Shown here piece by piece: positions 23,376 to 32,325 of a stretch of DNA of 64,000 nt. The notes under the pieces were generated by a model. That model was not told the DNA's origin and did not search any database. It saw only the letters and a list, made by a program, of their open reading frames with translations. Source of the DNA: Bifidobacterium sp. Its GTDB lineage: Bacteria; Actinomycetota; Actinomycetes; Actinomycetales; Bifidobacteriaceae. A program made the translations under genes and the position numbers. How positions within the stretch are numbered: position 1 is the first letter of the stretch; every line of letters starts with the position of its first letter. The stretch spans positions 1 through 64,000 of the forward strand of contig NZ_JALCCV010000003.1 in assembly GCF_022640935.1 (NCBI RefSeq). The letters are read 5' to 3'.

Positions 23376-23427
23376 TTGTTCCCGCGCACCCGGCATATTC
23401 GCTGTCGGATAATGTGAGCGGGAACAA
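23376..23427. promoter_or_regulatory. Pair of inverted LacI-family-like operators at the pgk promoter
   Basis: Two 14-bp sites with a central CG face each other: TGTTCCCGCGCACC (23377-23390) and TGTGAGCGGGAACA (23413-23426), their 10-bp cores TTGTTCCCGC and GCGGGAACAA being perfect inverts. A possible -10 GATAAT (23408-23413) lies between them. The TGTGAGCG half matches the site before tkt (31917-31930). This shape fits a LacI-family regulator of central carbon metabolism; AraQ, described in bifidobacteria, is a candidate by inference only. An alternative reading is a long-loop hairpin terminating whiA. Confidence 0.6.
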
Positions 23428-23537
23428 TGCATTGTTTATTGCTGACGGTACCATGAAATGTGGCGTATATCACGTCATACTCTGTCTGTTTCAGCCGTAT
23501 CCGACGGATACGGCAAGGCGGTTAGGAAAGGATATTC

Positions 23538-24743
23538 ATGAAGACTCTCAAAGATCTTGGAGATCTCAGTGGCAAGCGCGTCCTTGTCCGTGCTGATTTC
23601 AATGTCCCTCTCAAGGGCACCACCATCACCGATGACGGTCGTATCAGGGCTGCGTTGCCGACCATCACGACTCTGCGCGGCGAAGGCGCCAAGGTGATCC
23701 TCATGGCGCATTTGGGCCGTCCGAAGGGCAAGGTCGTCCCGGAACTGTCGCTGGCGCCTGTAGCCAAGCGACTGGGCGAGCTGCTGGCCACCGATGTGCC
23801 ACTGGCTTCCGACACCTACGGCGAGGACGCCCAGGCCAAGGTCGCCGCCATGCAGGACGGCGACGTCGTACTGCTCGAGAACGTGCGGTTCAACCCCGAG
23901 GAAACCAGCAAGGACGCGTCCGAACGCGCCGCCTACGCCAAGAAGATCGCTGCGCTCGGCGACGTGTTCGTCTCCGACGGCTTTGGCGTCGTGCACCGCG
24001 CGCAGGGATCCAACTACGACGTGGCCGCCGATTTGCCCGCCGCTGCAGGTCTCCTGGTCGAGAAGGAAGTTACCGCGCTGTCCAAGGCCACCGACAGCCC
24101 CGAGCGACCGCTGACCGTGGTGTTGGGCGGCTCCAAGGTATCCGACAAGCTCGGCGTGATCGAGAACCTGCTGGGCAAGGCCAACCGCCTCGTCATCGGC
24201 GGCGGAATGGTCTTCACCTTCCTCAAGGCCAAGGGCTACGAGGTCGGCACTTCGCTGCTCGAAGAGGATCAGCTCGAGAAGGTCAAGGGTTACGTCGAGA
24301 CCGCCGAAAAGAACGGCGTCGAGCTCGTGCTGCCGACCGACATCGTCGTCAACGCGGGATTCCCCGCGGGCGATACTCCGATCAACCCCGAAGTCGTCGA
24401 GGCCGACGCGATTCCGGCCGACAAGATGGGACTGGACATTGGCCCTGATTCGGACAAGCTCTTCCACGACAAGATCGTCGACTCCAAAACGGTGGTATGG
24501 AATGGCCCGATGGGCGTGTTCGAGGTGCCGCAGTTCGCCGAAGGCACCCGCGCCATCGCGCAGGCGCTGGTGGACGCGACCGCAGCCGGCGCCTTCACGA
24601 TCGTGGGCGGCGGCGACTCCGCATCGGCCGTGCGCAATCTGAAGTTCCCAGAAAGCGGCTTCTCGCACATCTCCACCGGCGGCGGGGCCTCGCTCGAATT
24701 CCTCGAGGGCAAGGAGCTGCCGGGCCTGAAAGTGCTCGAGTAG
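23538..24743 (+). CDS. pgk: Phosphoglycerate kinase
   Basis: Cytosolic glycolytic enzyme that transfers phosphate from 1,3-bisphosphoglycerate to ADP. The protein has 401 residues, the standard length. It carries the N-terminal substrate signature [12 protein letters not shown], the basic patch [21 protein letters not shown] mid-protein and the nucleotide-binding WNGPMGVFE and GGGDSASAV at the C terminus. AAAGGA lies 7 bases before ATG. The upstream 264 bases hold a promoter framed by inverted LacI-like sites, and a 12-bp-stem hairpin follows the gene. With tpiA downstream and tal/tkt nearby it belongs to the lower part of the bifid shunt and glycolysis. Confidence 0.98.
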   Translation: MKTLKDLGDLSGKRVLVRADFNVPLKGTTITDDGRIRAALPTITTLRGEGAKVILMAHLGRPKGKVVPELSLAPVAKRLGELLATDVPLASDTYGEDAQAKVAAMQDGDVVLLENVRFNPEETSKDASERAAYAKKIAALGDVFVSDGFGVVHRAQGSNYDVAADLPAAAGLLVEKEVTALSKATDSPERPLTVVLGGSKVSDKLGVIENLLGKANRLVIGGGMVFTFLKAKGYEVGTSLLEEDQLEKVKGYVETAEKNGVELVLPTDIVVNAGFPAGDTPINPEVVEADAIPADKMGLDIGPDSDKLFHDKIVDSKTVVWNGPMGVFEVPQFAEGTRAIAQALVDATAAGAFTIVGGGDSASAVRNLKFPESGFSHISTGGGASLEFLEGKELPGLKVLE

Positions 24744-24785
24744 TCCACTGGGCTCACGGCCGCAACAGACCCAAACACTCGCAAT

Positions 24786-24823
24786 CATTGCGGGCATATC
24801 CTTTGCCGGACATGCCCGCAATG
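24786..24823 (+). terminator. pgk terminator hairpin
   Basis: Perfect 12-bp inverted repeat CATTGCGGGCAT (24786-24797) and ATGCCCGCAATG (24812-24823), 43 bases past the pgk stop. No T-run follows; instead a -10 box follows directly, so the element is shared with the next promoter. Confidence 0.7.
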
Positions 24824-24831
24824 CCTATAAT
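24803..24831 (+). promoter_or_regulatory. tpiA promoter (-35 TTGCCG, -10 TATAAT)
   Basis: TTGCCG (24803-24808) and a perfect TATAAT (24826-24831) are 17 bases apart. The -35 sits in the loop and the spacer in the right arm of the pgk terminator hairpin. Expected transcription start is near 24838, about 85 bases before tpiA. Confidence 0.75.
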
Positions 24832-24921
24832 CGGCCTCGCATCTGCCTTTGCAGCGAGGAGCCATACGAATCCATGTATTTGCCGCAAAGCTTCGGCAAT
24901 GGCATACGGAAAGGACAGCGG

Positions 24922-25731
24922 ATGGCACAGCGGCGCATCCCTTTGGTAGCCGGCAATTGGAAGATGAATTTCGATCACCGTGAAGCCACCTATTTCGTGC
25001 AGAAGCTGACGTGGCTGCTGCGCGACGCACATTTCGACTACAAACGTTGTGAAATGGCGCTTATGCCGTCCTTCACCTCGTTGCGCAGCGTGCAGGTGCT
25101 TGTCGAAGCCGACAAGCTCAGGATCCGCTATGGCGCGCAGAATGTCTCTGTCACCACGCAAGGCGCCTTCACCGGCGATGTCTCCGCCGACATGCTCGCC
25201 CATCTTGGCTGTAGCTATGTGATCGTAGGGCACTCCGAGCGACGCAAATACCATCCCGAGGACGACGCCAATATCGTCGACCAAGTGCGCGCAGTCCTTG
25301 CAGCAGGCATGCAGCCGATCCTATGCGTGGGGGAGAGCTTCGAGGAACGCCGCCAAGGCATTGAGCTGGATTTCGCCGTGGGCCAAGTGCGCGATGTGAC
25401 GCGCGACCTGTCCGATGCCCAGGCGGCGAAGCTCATCATCGCCTACGAGCCGGTCTGGGCTATCGGCACCGGCATGGTCGCGACGCCTCGGACCGCCCAG
25501 GATGCCGCCAAGGCATTCCGCGACGATCTGTGCGAGAGTTTCGGTGCGCAGGTGGCCGACAGCGTGCGCATCCTGTACGGCGGCTCGGTCACCTCGGGCA
25601 ATGCCGCGCAGCTCATCGAGGAAAAAGACGTCGACGGCTTCCTCATCGGCGGCGCTTCGCTGGATGTCGAAGAGCTGGCGCGCATCGCCAGGCTCACCAT
25701 CAAATCAACGGTGAATCCCGTGGGGAAGTAG
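24922..25731 (+). CDS. tpiA: Triosephosphate isomerase
   Basis: Interconverts dihydroxyacetone phosphate and glyceraldehyde 3-phosphate. The 269-residue protein has the catalytic Lys in GNWKMN (11-16), the catalytic His in IVGHSERR, the catalytic Glu in AYEPVWAIGTG and the phosphate-binding LYGGSVTSGNA and GFLIGGASL. The start at 24922 gives the standard N terminus and follows AAAGGA; an upstream ATG (24874) would add an unrelated 16-residue tail. It has its own promoter inside the pgk terminator, so it can be expressed independently of pgk. Confidence 0.97.
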   Translation: MAQRRIPLVAGNWKMNFDHREATYFVQKLTWLLRDAHFDYKRCEMALMPSFTSLRSVQVLVEADKLRIRYGAQNVSVTTQGAFTGDVSADMLAHLGCSYVIVGHSERRKYHPEDDANIVDQVRAVLAAGMQPILCVGESFEERRQGIELDFAVGQVRDVTRDLSDAQAAKLIIAYEPVWAIGTGMVATPRTAQDAAKAFRDDLCESFGAQVADSVRILYGGSVTSGNAAQLIEEKDVDGFLIGGASLDVEELARIARLTIKSTVNPVGK

Positions 25732-25852
25732 CTTACGGGATGCGATAATAGGGAAGCTGCCGGCTGTTGCGCGCCTGCGGAGTTCGCGCGTCGCATTGTT
25801 CACGACCTTGCGCTATTCTTGGGTTCAGTAACGTAACTATGGAGGTTCACCG

Positions 25853-26113
25853 GTGTCTGTTATCGCTGTTGTCAGGCTTGTCCTGCAAATCATTCTTGTC
25901 GTCTTCAGCGTCCTGCTCACGCTGCTGATCCTCATGCACAAAGGCAAGGGCGGCGGCCTGTCCGACATGTTCGGCGGCGGCCTGACCCAGAATGCCGGCA
26001 CCTCGGGCGTGGCCGAGAAGAACCTGAACCGCTGGACGGTGATCATCGCGCTTGTCTGGGTGGCGATCGCCATCGCGCTGGGGCTGATGGCCAAATTCGG
26101 CCTCGGCGCCTGA
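25853..26113 (+). CDS. secG: SecG preprotein translocase subunit
   Basis: Small subunit of the SecYEG channel in the cytoplasmic membrane; it assists SecA-driven export. The 86 residues form two hydrophobic helices (about 4-26 and 60-82) joined by a Gly-rich loop with HKGKGGGLSDMFGGG, the SecG hallmark. Start is GTG at 25853 with GGAGG 7 bases upstream. The tpiA-secG neighbourhood is common in Gram-positive bacteria. Confidence 0.96.
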   Translation: MSVIAVVRLVLQIILVVFSVLLTLLILMHKGKGGGLSDMFGGGLTQNAGTSGVAEKNLNRWTVIIALVWVAIAIALGLMAKFGLGA

Positions 26114-26140
26114 TCCGCTGACCGCGAACTCTGCGATTCG

Positions 26141-26986
26141 GTGGCCGTTACCGGTATTCCCAAATCGACGCGTCTGATCGTCGTTGACCTCGATGGCACG
26201 TTGCTGCATGATGCGCCTACTTTCGAGGAACGCTTCATGTCGCAGCATTCCGTCGATGTGCTTGAGCGCTCGCATGAACAGGGCGTGAAACTCGCCATAT
26301 CCACCGCGCGGCCGGTAAGCACGGCGCTGTCGTTCGCGCGACGGCTCCCGGTTGACGCATGCGTCTACCTGAATGGCGCGCTGATCGACACCGATCCAAG
26401 GCATTCCAATGAAGAGACGCTCACCGATCCCGTGGTTCCCGCCGATGGGCACGTGAGGCGCGTGGGCTTCTCCTCGCAGCGGGCCTGCGATGTATGTCTC
26501 TCTCTGCTGCAGGCCATGCCCGGCCTGCATCTGGGCATCGTCATGAACGATATTCGCTACACGAACTTCGATACCAGCATCATGTGGAAAACGCAGCAAT
26601 TCGTATACTCCGACTTCCATGACGTGCCGCAGGGCGAAGCCGAGAAGATCTTCATCATTCCCGACCCCGCGCAGGGCTCCCGGCTTGCCGGCATGCTGCC
26701 GCCGGACTTCGGCGTGAGCGTCTCCGAAGGAACGATGTGGATGCTGATGAATCCGTTGGCCAACAAGGGCGATGCGCTGCGCACGCTGTGCCGACGCATG
26801 GGTATCGGATTGGAACAGACAGTCGCTTTCGGGGATGACCTCATCGATATCGATATGCTCAAAGCATCCGGCCGGGGCGTGGCTGTGGCCAATGCGCGGC
26901 CGGACGTGCTGCGCATAGCCGACGAAGTGTGCCCGGCGAATAACGAGGACGGCGTCGCGCAATGGGTCGAACAGCTGATCGCCTGA
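26141..26986 (+). CDS. HAD-IIB (Cof-type) phosphatase
   Basis: Cof-type HAD hydrolase of 281 residues, predicted to dephosphorylate sugar phosphates or cofactors. Motif I is LIVVDLDGTLLHD with both Asp residues; Thr/Ser motif II lies in VKLAISTARPVSTAL; motif III Lys is in the NKGDALRTLC stretch; motif IV is VAFGDDLIDIDMLKASGRGVAVANA, the usual GDxxNDxxML altered to GDDLIDIDML. A C2-type cap lies between. The GTG at 26141 has no clear ribosome site and starts 27 bases after secG, so it may be read from the secG transcript. Substrate unknown. Confidence 0.85.
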   Translation: MAVTGIPKSTRLIVVDLDGTLLHDAPTFEERFMSQHSVDVLERSHEQGVKLAISTARPVSTALSFARRLPVDACVYLNGALIDTDPRHSNEETLTDPVVPADGHVRRVGFSSQRACDVCLSLLQAMPGLHLGIVMNDIRYTNFDTSIMWKTQQFVYSDFHDVPQGEAEKIFIIPDPAQGSRLAGMLPPDFGVSVSEGTMWMLMNPLANKGDALRTLCRRMGIGLEQTVAFGDDLIDIDMLKASGRGVAVANARPDVLRIADEVCPANNEDGVAQWVEQLIA

Positions 26987-27051
26987 CCGGCTGACCTGCA
27001 GCGTGATGTACAGGCGCCGCAGTTTGCAAAACTCGACGATTACGAGGTCCG

Positions 27052-27912
27052 ATGGCTGATATGAATGACATAAAAAAGCCGCTTTGCGCAGGTTCGCCTT
27101 GTGCGGCCTTGGCTAACACCGAGCTCCGAGCAGCGCCGTTTTACACGGTACGAGGCAAAGGATTCCCGATTATCTTCGTCCATGGCATGGGTGTGGACCA
27201 TCGTTCGCTGATGCTGCTCGACGACGCTTTCCCTGAGGGCACAGAACGCATCTATATTGATTTGCCTGGTTTCGGCAAAACGCCGGCCTTGCATGGGACC
27301 GGCGGTCTGCAGGACCTTTCCGACTGGCTGCGTGACATTGTGCTTGCTCTTGGTGGAAATCGAGATTACGCGTTGGTCGGCAACTCGATGGGCGGCGCAT
27401 TGGCCCGTGACCTCGTTGCCGGGAATTCCAAGCATATCGCCGGCATGGCGCTAATCGCGCCGGTCGTTGACCCGGTCAAAGCTCATCGCCGCGTCGGGAA
27501 GCATATTATCGGTCATCCCAACGAATCGCTGATCGCGACGTTGCCGCCCGAACAGGCCGATGAGTTCCTGACGATGGGCGTCAACCAGTCGTTCGAAGCC
27601 TGGCGGCGATACCAGCGGTTCATCTTGCCCGGCACACTGCTGTGCGACCGGGGTGCGATGATGCGACTCGATGCGCGCTACTATCTCAACGGCGATCCGG
27701 AGAATCGTTTCGGCGCCTTTGAAGGACCGGTCGCGATCATCTGCGGGCATGAAGACCAGATCGTCGGCTATAAGGACCAGCGCGATCTGCTGCCGCATTA
27801 CCCGAATGCCGTCTATACCGTGGTAAACGGCGCGGGCCATAATGTGCACATTGATCAGCCTGACGTAGTGCGCGCCGCATTGCGCGATTGGATCGACCTG
27901 CTGCCGGTGTGA
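27052..27912 (+). CDS. Alpha/beta-hydrolase fold protein
   Basis: A 286-residue alpha/beta hydrolase. The oxyanion segment is IIFVHGMGVDHRS, the nucleophile elbow is GNSMGG (Ser), a likely acid lies in ICGHEDQIV, and the catalytic His is in GAGHNVHIDQPD. No signal peptide is visible, so it is cytoplasmic. Substrate cannot be read from sequence; esterase, lipase or C-C hydrolase roles occur in close-looking families. GAGG lies 5 bases before the ATG at 27052. It ends at a shared bidirectional terminator facing tal. Confidence 0.87.
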   Translation: MADMNDIKKPLCAGSPCAALANTELRAAPFYTVRGKGFPIIFVHGMGVDHRSLMLLDDAFPEGTERIYIDLPGFGKTPALHGTGGLQDLSDWLRDIVLALGGNRDYALVGNSMGGALARDLVAGNSKHIAGMALIAPVVDPVKAHRRVGKHIIGHPNESLIATLPPEQADEFLTMGVNQSFEAWRRYQRFILPGTLLCDRGAMMRLDARYYLNGDPENRFGAFEGPVAIICGHEDQIVGYKDQRDLLPHYPNAVYTVVNGAGHNVHIDQPDVVRAALRDWIDLLPV

Positions 27913-28317
27913 TTCACGCGGATGGTTGTGGCTCGGCGGTGATTCGGCTCCGGGTCCAGCGATGCGCATTCAGGCTCAAGATGCATGTGAGCTGCCGATA
28001 CCGATGCCCACAAGCCTTTTTAGTCGCAGGCATTACGATTTCCGCATCATTGTGCCCCCCCCTGCGCGTGGATCACGGCGTTTTCCTGCCTGCCAATCAT
28101 CGCAACCTTTGCAGCGCTCGAGATAATGCGAGATTCGTGATGGAAAACCGTGCCCATGAGTTGCAATGCACGGCGGCATCCCGCCAGTGCAGGAGATGCA
28201 GCATACGAGCACGGCCTAGAGCAGTGTGAGATGACGCAATACAGGAAACCCTCCCGGTCACAGGATCGGGAGGGTTTCCTGGCTCAGCGGAATCGAAAAG
28301 ATTCTAACCGTTCAGCA
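27913..28317. other. Convergent intergenic region between the hydrolase and tal
   Basis: About 400 bases. The strong bidirectional terminator at 28243-28280 is the only firm element. A run of eight C (28055-28062) is present but lies in no supported gene. I see no RNA gene. Confidence 0.5.
28243..28280. terminator. Bidirectional terminator between the alpha/beta hydrolase and tal
   Basis: Perfect 14-bp stem, AGGAAACCCTCCCG (28243-28256) with CGGGAGGGTTTCCT (28267-28280) and a 10-base loop. It sits 38 bases past the tal stop on the minus strand and can serve both convergent genes. Confidence 0.85.
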
Positions 28318-29421
28318 TCAGCCGTTGACACGGTCGATGCCGGCCTGGGTGTCGGAAAGCACCGAATCCCAAGAGTTGATGAAGGATGCGACGCCGTCGG
28401 CTTCGAGCTTATCAGTGACCTTCTTGATATCAATGCCCAGCTCGGCGAGCTTGTCCATGATGGCCTTGCTCTCCTCGTAGGTGCCCTTGATTGAAGGCGC
28501 GCCGTTGCCGTGGTCGGCGAGGGCGTTCAGCGTCTTTTCCGGCATGGTGTTCACGATGAACGGGGCGACCAGCTCATCGACATACTTGCAGTCGGAGTAG
28601 GCGGCGTTCTTGGTGCCGGTGGAGGCCCAGAGCGGACGCTGCTTCTTGGCGCCCTTGGCTTCGAGATCGGCCCAGCGGGAATCCCCGGCGAACTTCTTCT
28701 CGAAGAGCTGGTAAGCCAAGCGGGCATTGGCCACAGCGGCCTTGCCCTCCAGCGCCTTGGCCTCGTCGGAGCCGTTCTCCTCGAGCAGCTTGTCGACCGC
28801 GGTATCGACGCGGGAGACGAAGAAGGAGGCGACGGAGCCGATGTGCTTGAGGTCATGGCCGTTGGCGTCTGCCTGCGCGATGCCCTCGATGAAGGCGTCG
28901 ATGACCTGCTCGTAGCGTTCGAGCGAGAAGATCAGGGTGACGTTCACCGAGATGCCCTTGGCGAGCGTGGCGGTGATGGCCGGAAGGCCTTCGAGCGTCG
29001 CCGGGATCTTGATCATCGCATTCGGGCGGTCGACCTTCTCCCACAGCTCCACAGCCTGCTTCTTGGTGTTCTCGGTGTCGTGGGCCAAGCGGGGATCAAC
29101 CTCGATGGACACGCGGCCGTCGACGAAATCGGTCTTCTCGGCGACTTCGCGGAAGATGTCGGTGGCGTTGCGCACATCGGTGGTGGTGAGCTCGCGCACG
29201 GCGGTTTCCACATCGACCTTGCCCAGCTCCTTGAGCTGCGCGTCATAGGGGCCGACCTGGCTCAGGGCCTTCTGGAAGATGGATGGGTTGGTGGTGACGC
29301 CGACGACGTTCTTGTTGGCGATGAGGTCCTGCAGCGAGCCGGACTCGATGCGGGTGCGGGACAGGTCGTCCAGCCAGATCGAGACGCCGGAATCGCTGGT
29401 GCGCTGCGTTGCTTCAGTCAT
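28318..29421 (-). CDS. tal: Transaldolase
   Basis: Transfers dihydroxyacetone units in the non-oxidative pentose phosphate section of the bifid shunt. The 367-residue actinobacterial form has SIWLDDLSR at the N terminus, GVTTNPSIFQKAL, the Schiff-base Lys in NAMIKIPAT, then ISVNVTLIFSLERY and SRVDTAVD. The start at 29421 (MTEATQRTSDSG) has AAGGAGA 8 bases upstream; an ATG 24 bases further up has no site. tkt lies upstream on the same strand with a hairpin between them, so the two are probably separate or attenuated transcripts. Confidence 0.97.
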   Translation of the reverse strand: MTEATQRTSDSGVSIWLDDLSRTRIESGSLQDLIANKNVVGVTTNPSIFQKALSQVGPYDAQLKELGKVDVETAVRELTTTDVRNATDIFREVAEKTDFVDGRVSIEVDPRLAHDTENTKKQAVELWEKVDRPNAMIKIPATLEGLPAITATLAKGISVNVTLIFSLERYEQVIDAFIEGIAQADANGHDLKHIGSVASFFVSRVDTAVDKLLEENGSDEAKALEGKAAVANARLAYQLFEKKFAGDSRWADLEAKGAKKQRPLWASTGTKNAAYSDCKYVDELVAPFIVNTMPEKTLNALADHGNGAPSIKGTYEESKAIMDKLAELGIDIKKVTDKLEADGVASFINSWDSVLSDTQAGIDRVNG

Positions 29422-29579
29422 ATTGTGTATCTCCTTATCAGTCATCGGTCATACAACCGATGGTGCAAATCTTATTGTGCAAACCCATTGTCGTTATTCA
29501 CGCCTCGCATTTCCATGAGCGCGGCAGCAGGAAGCTGGGCGTTAGCAGCAGCTCGTCGTGGAAACATATCCGTGGGTTT

Positions 29580-29618
29580 CGGCCGGGGGATTGAGGCTAT
29601 GCGTCACGCCCCCGGCCG
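29580..29618 (-). terminator. Hairpin between tkt and tal
   Basis: Perfect 10-bp all-GC stem CGGCCGGGGG (29580-29589) and CCCCCGGCCG (29609-29618) with a 19-base loop, 54 bases past the tkt stop. No T-run, so it may slow rather than end transcription into tal. Confidence 0.6.
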
Positions 29619-29672
29619 TATTCAATTATCCGATGCCGTATTCAGGCTGAGACTGCGGCCCGAAAACTGCGA

Positions 29673-31772
29673 TCAGGCCTTGACGGCGGCGATGGAGGCC
29701 TTGGCGGCCTCGACTGCATGCTCGGCGTCGATGCCCAGATCGATCATGTTCTGCGCGCCGTCGCCCTGCAGACCGAACTGCTCGATGGAGACGGGCTCGC
29801 CGTATGCGCCGAGGTACTTGTACCACGGCATGGCAACTCCGGCTTCGATCGAGACGCGGGCAGCGACGGCCTTGGGCAGCACGGACTCCCTGTAGGCCTC
29901 GTCCTGCTCCTCGAACCATTCCATCGAGGGGAACGAGACGACGCGGGCCTTGATGCCTTCGCCGGCCAAGGTCTTGGCGGCGGCCACGGCCCACTGGACC
30001 TCGGAGCCGCTCGCCATCAGGATGACATCCGGGGTGCCGTCGGTGTCGACGAGTACATAGGCGCCCTTCTTGACGCCGTCCTTGGCCTTTTCGGCGGTCT
30101 CGGCAAGCGTCGGAACACCTTGGCGGGTTAGGATCATAGCGGTAGGCAGGGTATTGTCCTTCTCGAAGAAGTAACGATAGGCTTCCGCGGTCTCGTACTC
30201 GTCGGCGGGACGCACGACCTCGACCTGCGGCATGGCGCGGAAAGCGGTCAGGTGCTCGATCGGCTGATGCGTGGGGCCGTCTTCGCCGAGTGCCACGGAA
30301 TCGTGGGTCCATACGTAGAGGTTCGGGATCTTCATCAGCGCGGCGAGGCGTACTGACGGGCGCTCGTAGTCGGAGAACTGGAAGAAGGTGCCGTTGAACG
30401 GACGGGTGTCCGAGCCGAGCAGGATGCCGTTGGTGATGGCGCCCATCGCGAACTCGCGCACGCCGAAGTGCAGCTGGCGGCCGTACTGGGAGACCTCGGG
30501 CCAGGTGCGGGTCGCATCGGCGTCGGGGCCGAAGGACTTGGCGCCCTTGATGTTGGTGTTGTTCGAACCGCCGAGATCGGCCGAGCCGCCCCACAGTTCG
30601 GGCATGACCGGCGCGATGGCGTTGATCACGGCGCCGGAGGCCTTGCGGGTGGCGACCTTGGAGCCGGCTTCGAAGGAGGCTTCCAGATCGTCGATGGCCT
30701 TGTCGAAGCCCTCGGGCAGCTCGCCGGCCTTGATGCGCTCGTACAGCGCAGCCTTGTCCGGGTTGACATGCTTCCAAGCTGCGAACTGCTCGTCCCATTC
30801 CTTGTGGGCTTCAGCGCCGCGTTCGCCAACCTTGCGGGCATGGGCGAGCGCCTCTTCGTCTACCGGGAAGTCGGCCTCGGGATCGTAGCCGAGGACTTTC
30901 TTGAGCGCGGCGACCGGGCCGGCGCCGAGCTTGGAGCCGTGCGAGGATTCGTCGTTGGTCTTGCCCGGGGTCGGCCATGCGATCAGGGTGTCGACCTTGA
31001 TGAACTTCGGGCGATTGGTGACCTTTTCGGCCTTGTCCAAGGCTGCGGAGAGCGCCGCGGTGTCTTCCTTGTAGGAGCCGTCGGGCTGGATGAAGCTCAC
31101 TTCGTCGGTGTACCACCCGTACGCCTCGTAGCGCTTGAGGATGTCTTCGGAGAAGGTGAGCTTGGTGTCGCCTTCGATCTGGATATGGTTGGCGTCGAAG
31201 ATCACGGTCAGGTTGCCCAGTCCTTGGTTCCCCGCAAGCGAGCTGGCCTCGGAGGATACGCCCTCCTCGACGTCGCCTTCGCCGCAGATGACCCAGATTT
31301 TGTGATCGAAAGGCGAGGTGCCGGCCGGAGCGTCGGGATCGAGCAGGCCGCGTTCGTAGCGCTGTCCGTAGGCGAAACCGACAGCCGAAGCAAGGCCCTG
31401 GCCCAGCGGGCCGGTGGTCATTTCGATGCCGGGGGTGAGCCCGACCTCAGGATGGCCCGGGGTGCGCGTGTCGGCACCGCCACGGAAGTACTTGAGGTCG
31501 TCGAGGGTCACGCCATAGCCCGAGAAGAAGAGCTGCACGTATTGCGTGAGCGAGGCGTGGCCGCCGGAGAGGATGAAGCGGTCGCGTCCGGCCCACTGGG
31601 GGTCGGCGGGATCGTGCTTGATGTAGTGCTGATACAGCGTATAGGCCACTGGGGCGAGCGAGATGGGGGATCCGGGATGTCCGTGTCCGGCCTTCTCGAC
31701 TGCGTCGGCGGAGAGGACCTTCGCCATTTTCACAGCGCGTTCGTCCAAGTCAGACCAGGTGAAATCGGTCAT
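29673..31772 (-). CDS. tkt: Transketolase
   Basis: Thiamine-diphosphate enzyme that moves two-carbon units between sugar phosphates; with transaldolase it feeds xylulose 5-phosphate to phosphoketolase in bifidobacteria. The 699 residues hold the ThDP motif GEGDVEEGVSSEASSLAGNQGLGNLTVIFDAN, KAGHGHPGSPISLAP at the N terminus, the central domain with DSVALGEDGPTHQPIEHL, and the C-terminal transketolase domain. GGAAGGAAA precedes the ATG. A LacI-like operator (31917-31930) lies about 145 bases upstream, related to one at pgk. A GC-rich hairpin follows. Confidence 0.97.
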   Translation of the reverse strand: MTDFTWSDLDERAVKMAKVLSADAVEKAGHGHPGSPISLAPVAYTLYQHYIKHDPADPQWAGRDRFILSGGHASLTQYVQLFFSGYGVTLDDLKYFRGGADTRTPGHPEVGLTPGIEMTTGPLGQGLASAVGFAYGQRYERGLLDPDAPAGTSPFDHKIWVICGEGDVEEGVSSEASSLAGNQGLGNLTVIFDANHIQIEGDTKLTFSEDILKRYEAYGWYTDEVSFIQPDGSYKEDTAALSAALDKAEKVTNRPKFIKVDTLIAWPTPGKTNDESSHGSKLGAGPVAALKKVLGYDPEADFPVDEEALAHARKVGERGAEAHKEWDEQFAAWKHVNPDKAALYERIKAGELPEGFDKAIDDLEASFEAGSKVATRKASGAVINAIAPVMPELWGGSADLGGSNNTNIKGAKSFGPDADATRTWPEVSQYGRQLHFGVREFAMGAITNGILLGSDTRPFNGTFFQFSDYERPSVRLAALMKIPNLYVWTHDSVALGEDGPTHQPIEHLTAFRAMPQVEVVRPADEYETAEAYRYFFEKDNTLPTAMILTRQGVPTLAETAEKAKDGVKKGAYVLVDTDGTPDVILMASGSEVQWAVAAAKTLAGEGIKARVVSFPSMEWFEEQDEAYRESVLPKAVAARVSIEAGVAMPWYKYLGAYGEPVSIEQFGLQGDGAQNMIDLGIDAEHAVEAAKASIAAVKA

Positions 31773-31916
31773 AGGTGATCTACTTTCCTTCCAATACTGC
31801 GAGCATCATGCATACGGCTTATGCCGCGCCATATATGCCCTCACATTGCCATTCAATGGTAGCTTTCGCAGCAGACTTGGCATCTCGCCGGTGGCGTGTT
31901 CGCTGCGTGTTATCGG

Positions 31917-31930
31917 CGTTAGCGCTCACA
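31917..31930 (-). promoter_or_regulatory. LacI-family-like operator upstream of tkt
   Basis: On the minus strand it reads TGTGAGCGCTAACG, a near-palindrome with a central CG, the classical LacI-family form. It matches the pgk site at 23413-23426 in 11 of 14 positions. The tkt start is about 145 bases downstream. Confidence 0.6.
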
Positions 31931-32039
31931 AACGCCATGCGGGCAGCAGTGTCCGAAGGCAATGGGCACAGGCGTTGAGCGCAAACACCGTCAGTCGCCG
32001 CCGGCCTGTCGAGCATAAAATCATCTTAGAACGAACGCG

Positions 32040-32066
32040 TTAGCACTCGTGGCAATCGAGTGCTAA
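32040..32066. promoter_or_regulatory. CIRCE element (HrcA operator)
   Basis: Perfect TTAGCACTC (32040-32048), 9-base spacer, GAGTGCTAA (32058-32066): the canonical HrcA-binding site. A possible promoter overlaps it (TTAGCA at 32040 and TAATAC at 32064, 18 bases apart), so bound HrcA would block transcription of hrcA-dnaJ at normal temperature. Confidence 0.96.
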
Positions 32067-32325
32067 TACAGTGACCATGGCATGCCTGCTGCCCGGTGCG
32101 GTCGGCTAACCCGTCGCAATCCCGCTTCGGAGCGCGGCAGACGTTTCGCCGGTGACCGTTTCGCGGCGCATGTTGCGCCAGATCCCTGCCTGATCGAACA
32201 TTACAGGCCCGGAACACGGAACAACTATATATAGGTATGTGTGGAACGCATCCGGAGCGCAGCATAACCGGATCGGAGGCGCCGTGGTTGCATGATTGCA
32301 ATCGACAGGCGGCAAGGGAGGGAAC

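Larger units (their letters stand above)
31773..32325. other. Divergent control region between tkt and hrcA
   Basis: About 550 bases holding regulatory DNA for both genes: the LacI-like site (31917-31930) nearer tkt and the CIRCE element (32040-32066) for hrcA-dnaJ. From CIRCE to the hrcA start there are 259 bases, so the hrcA mRNA would have an unusually long leader; I see no riboswitch or gene there. Confidence 0.6.

Noticed and set aside
28055..28062. Run of eight C as a phase-variation tract
   Set aside because: It lies in no supported gene and not at a recognisable promoter.
28510..29895. 461-codon plus-strand frame opposite tal
   Set aside because: Shadow frame without recognisable domain; tal is certain.
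30468..31778. 436-codon plus-strand frame opposite tkt
   Set aside because: Shadow frame; tkt motifs and ribosome site support only the minus strand.
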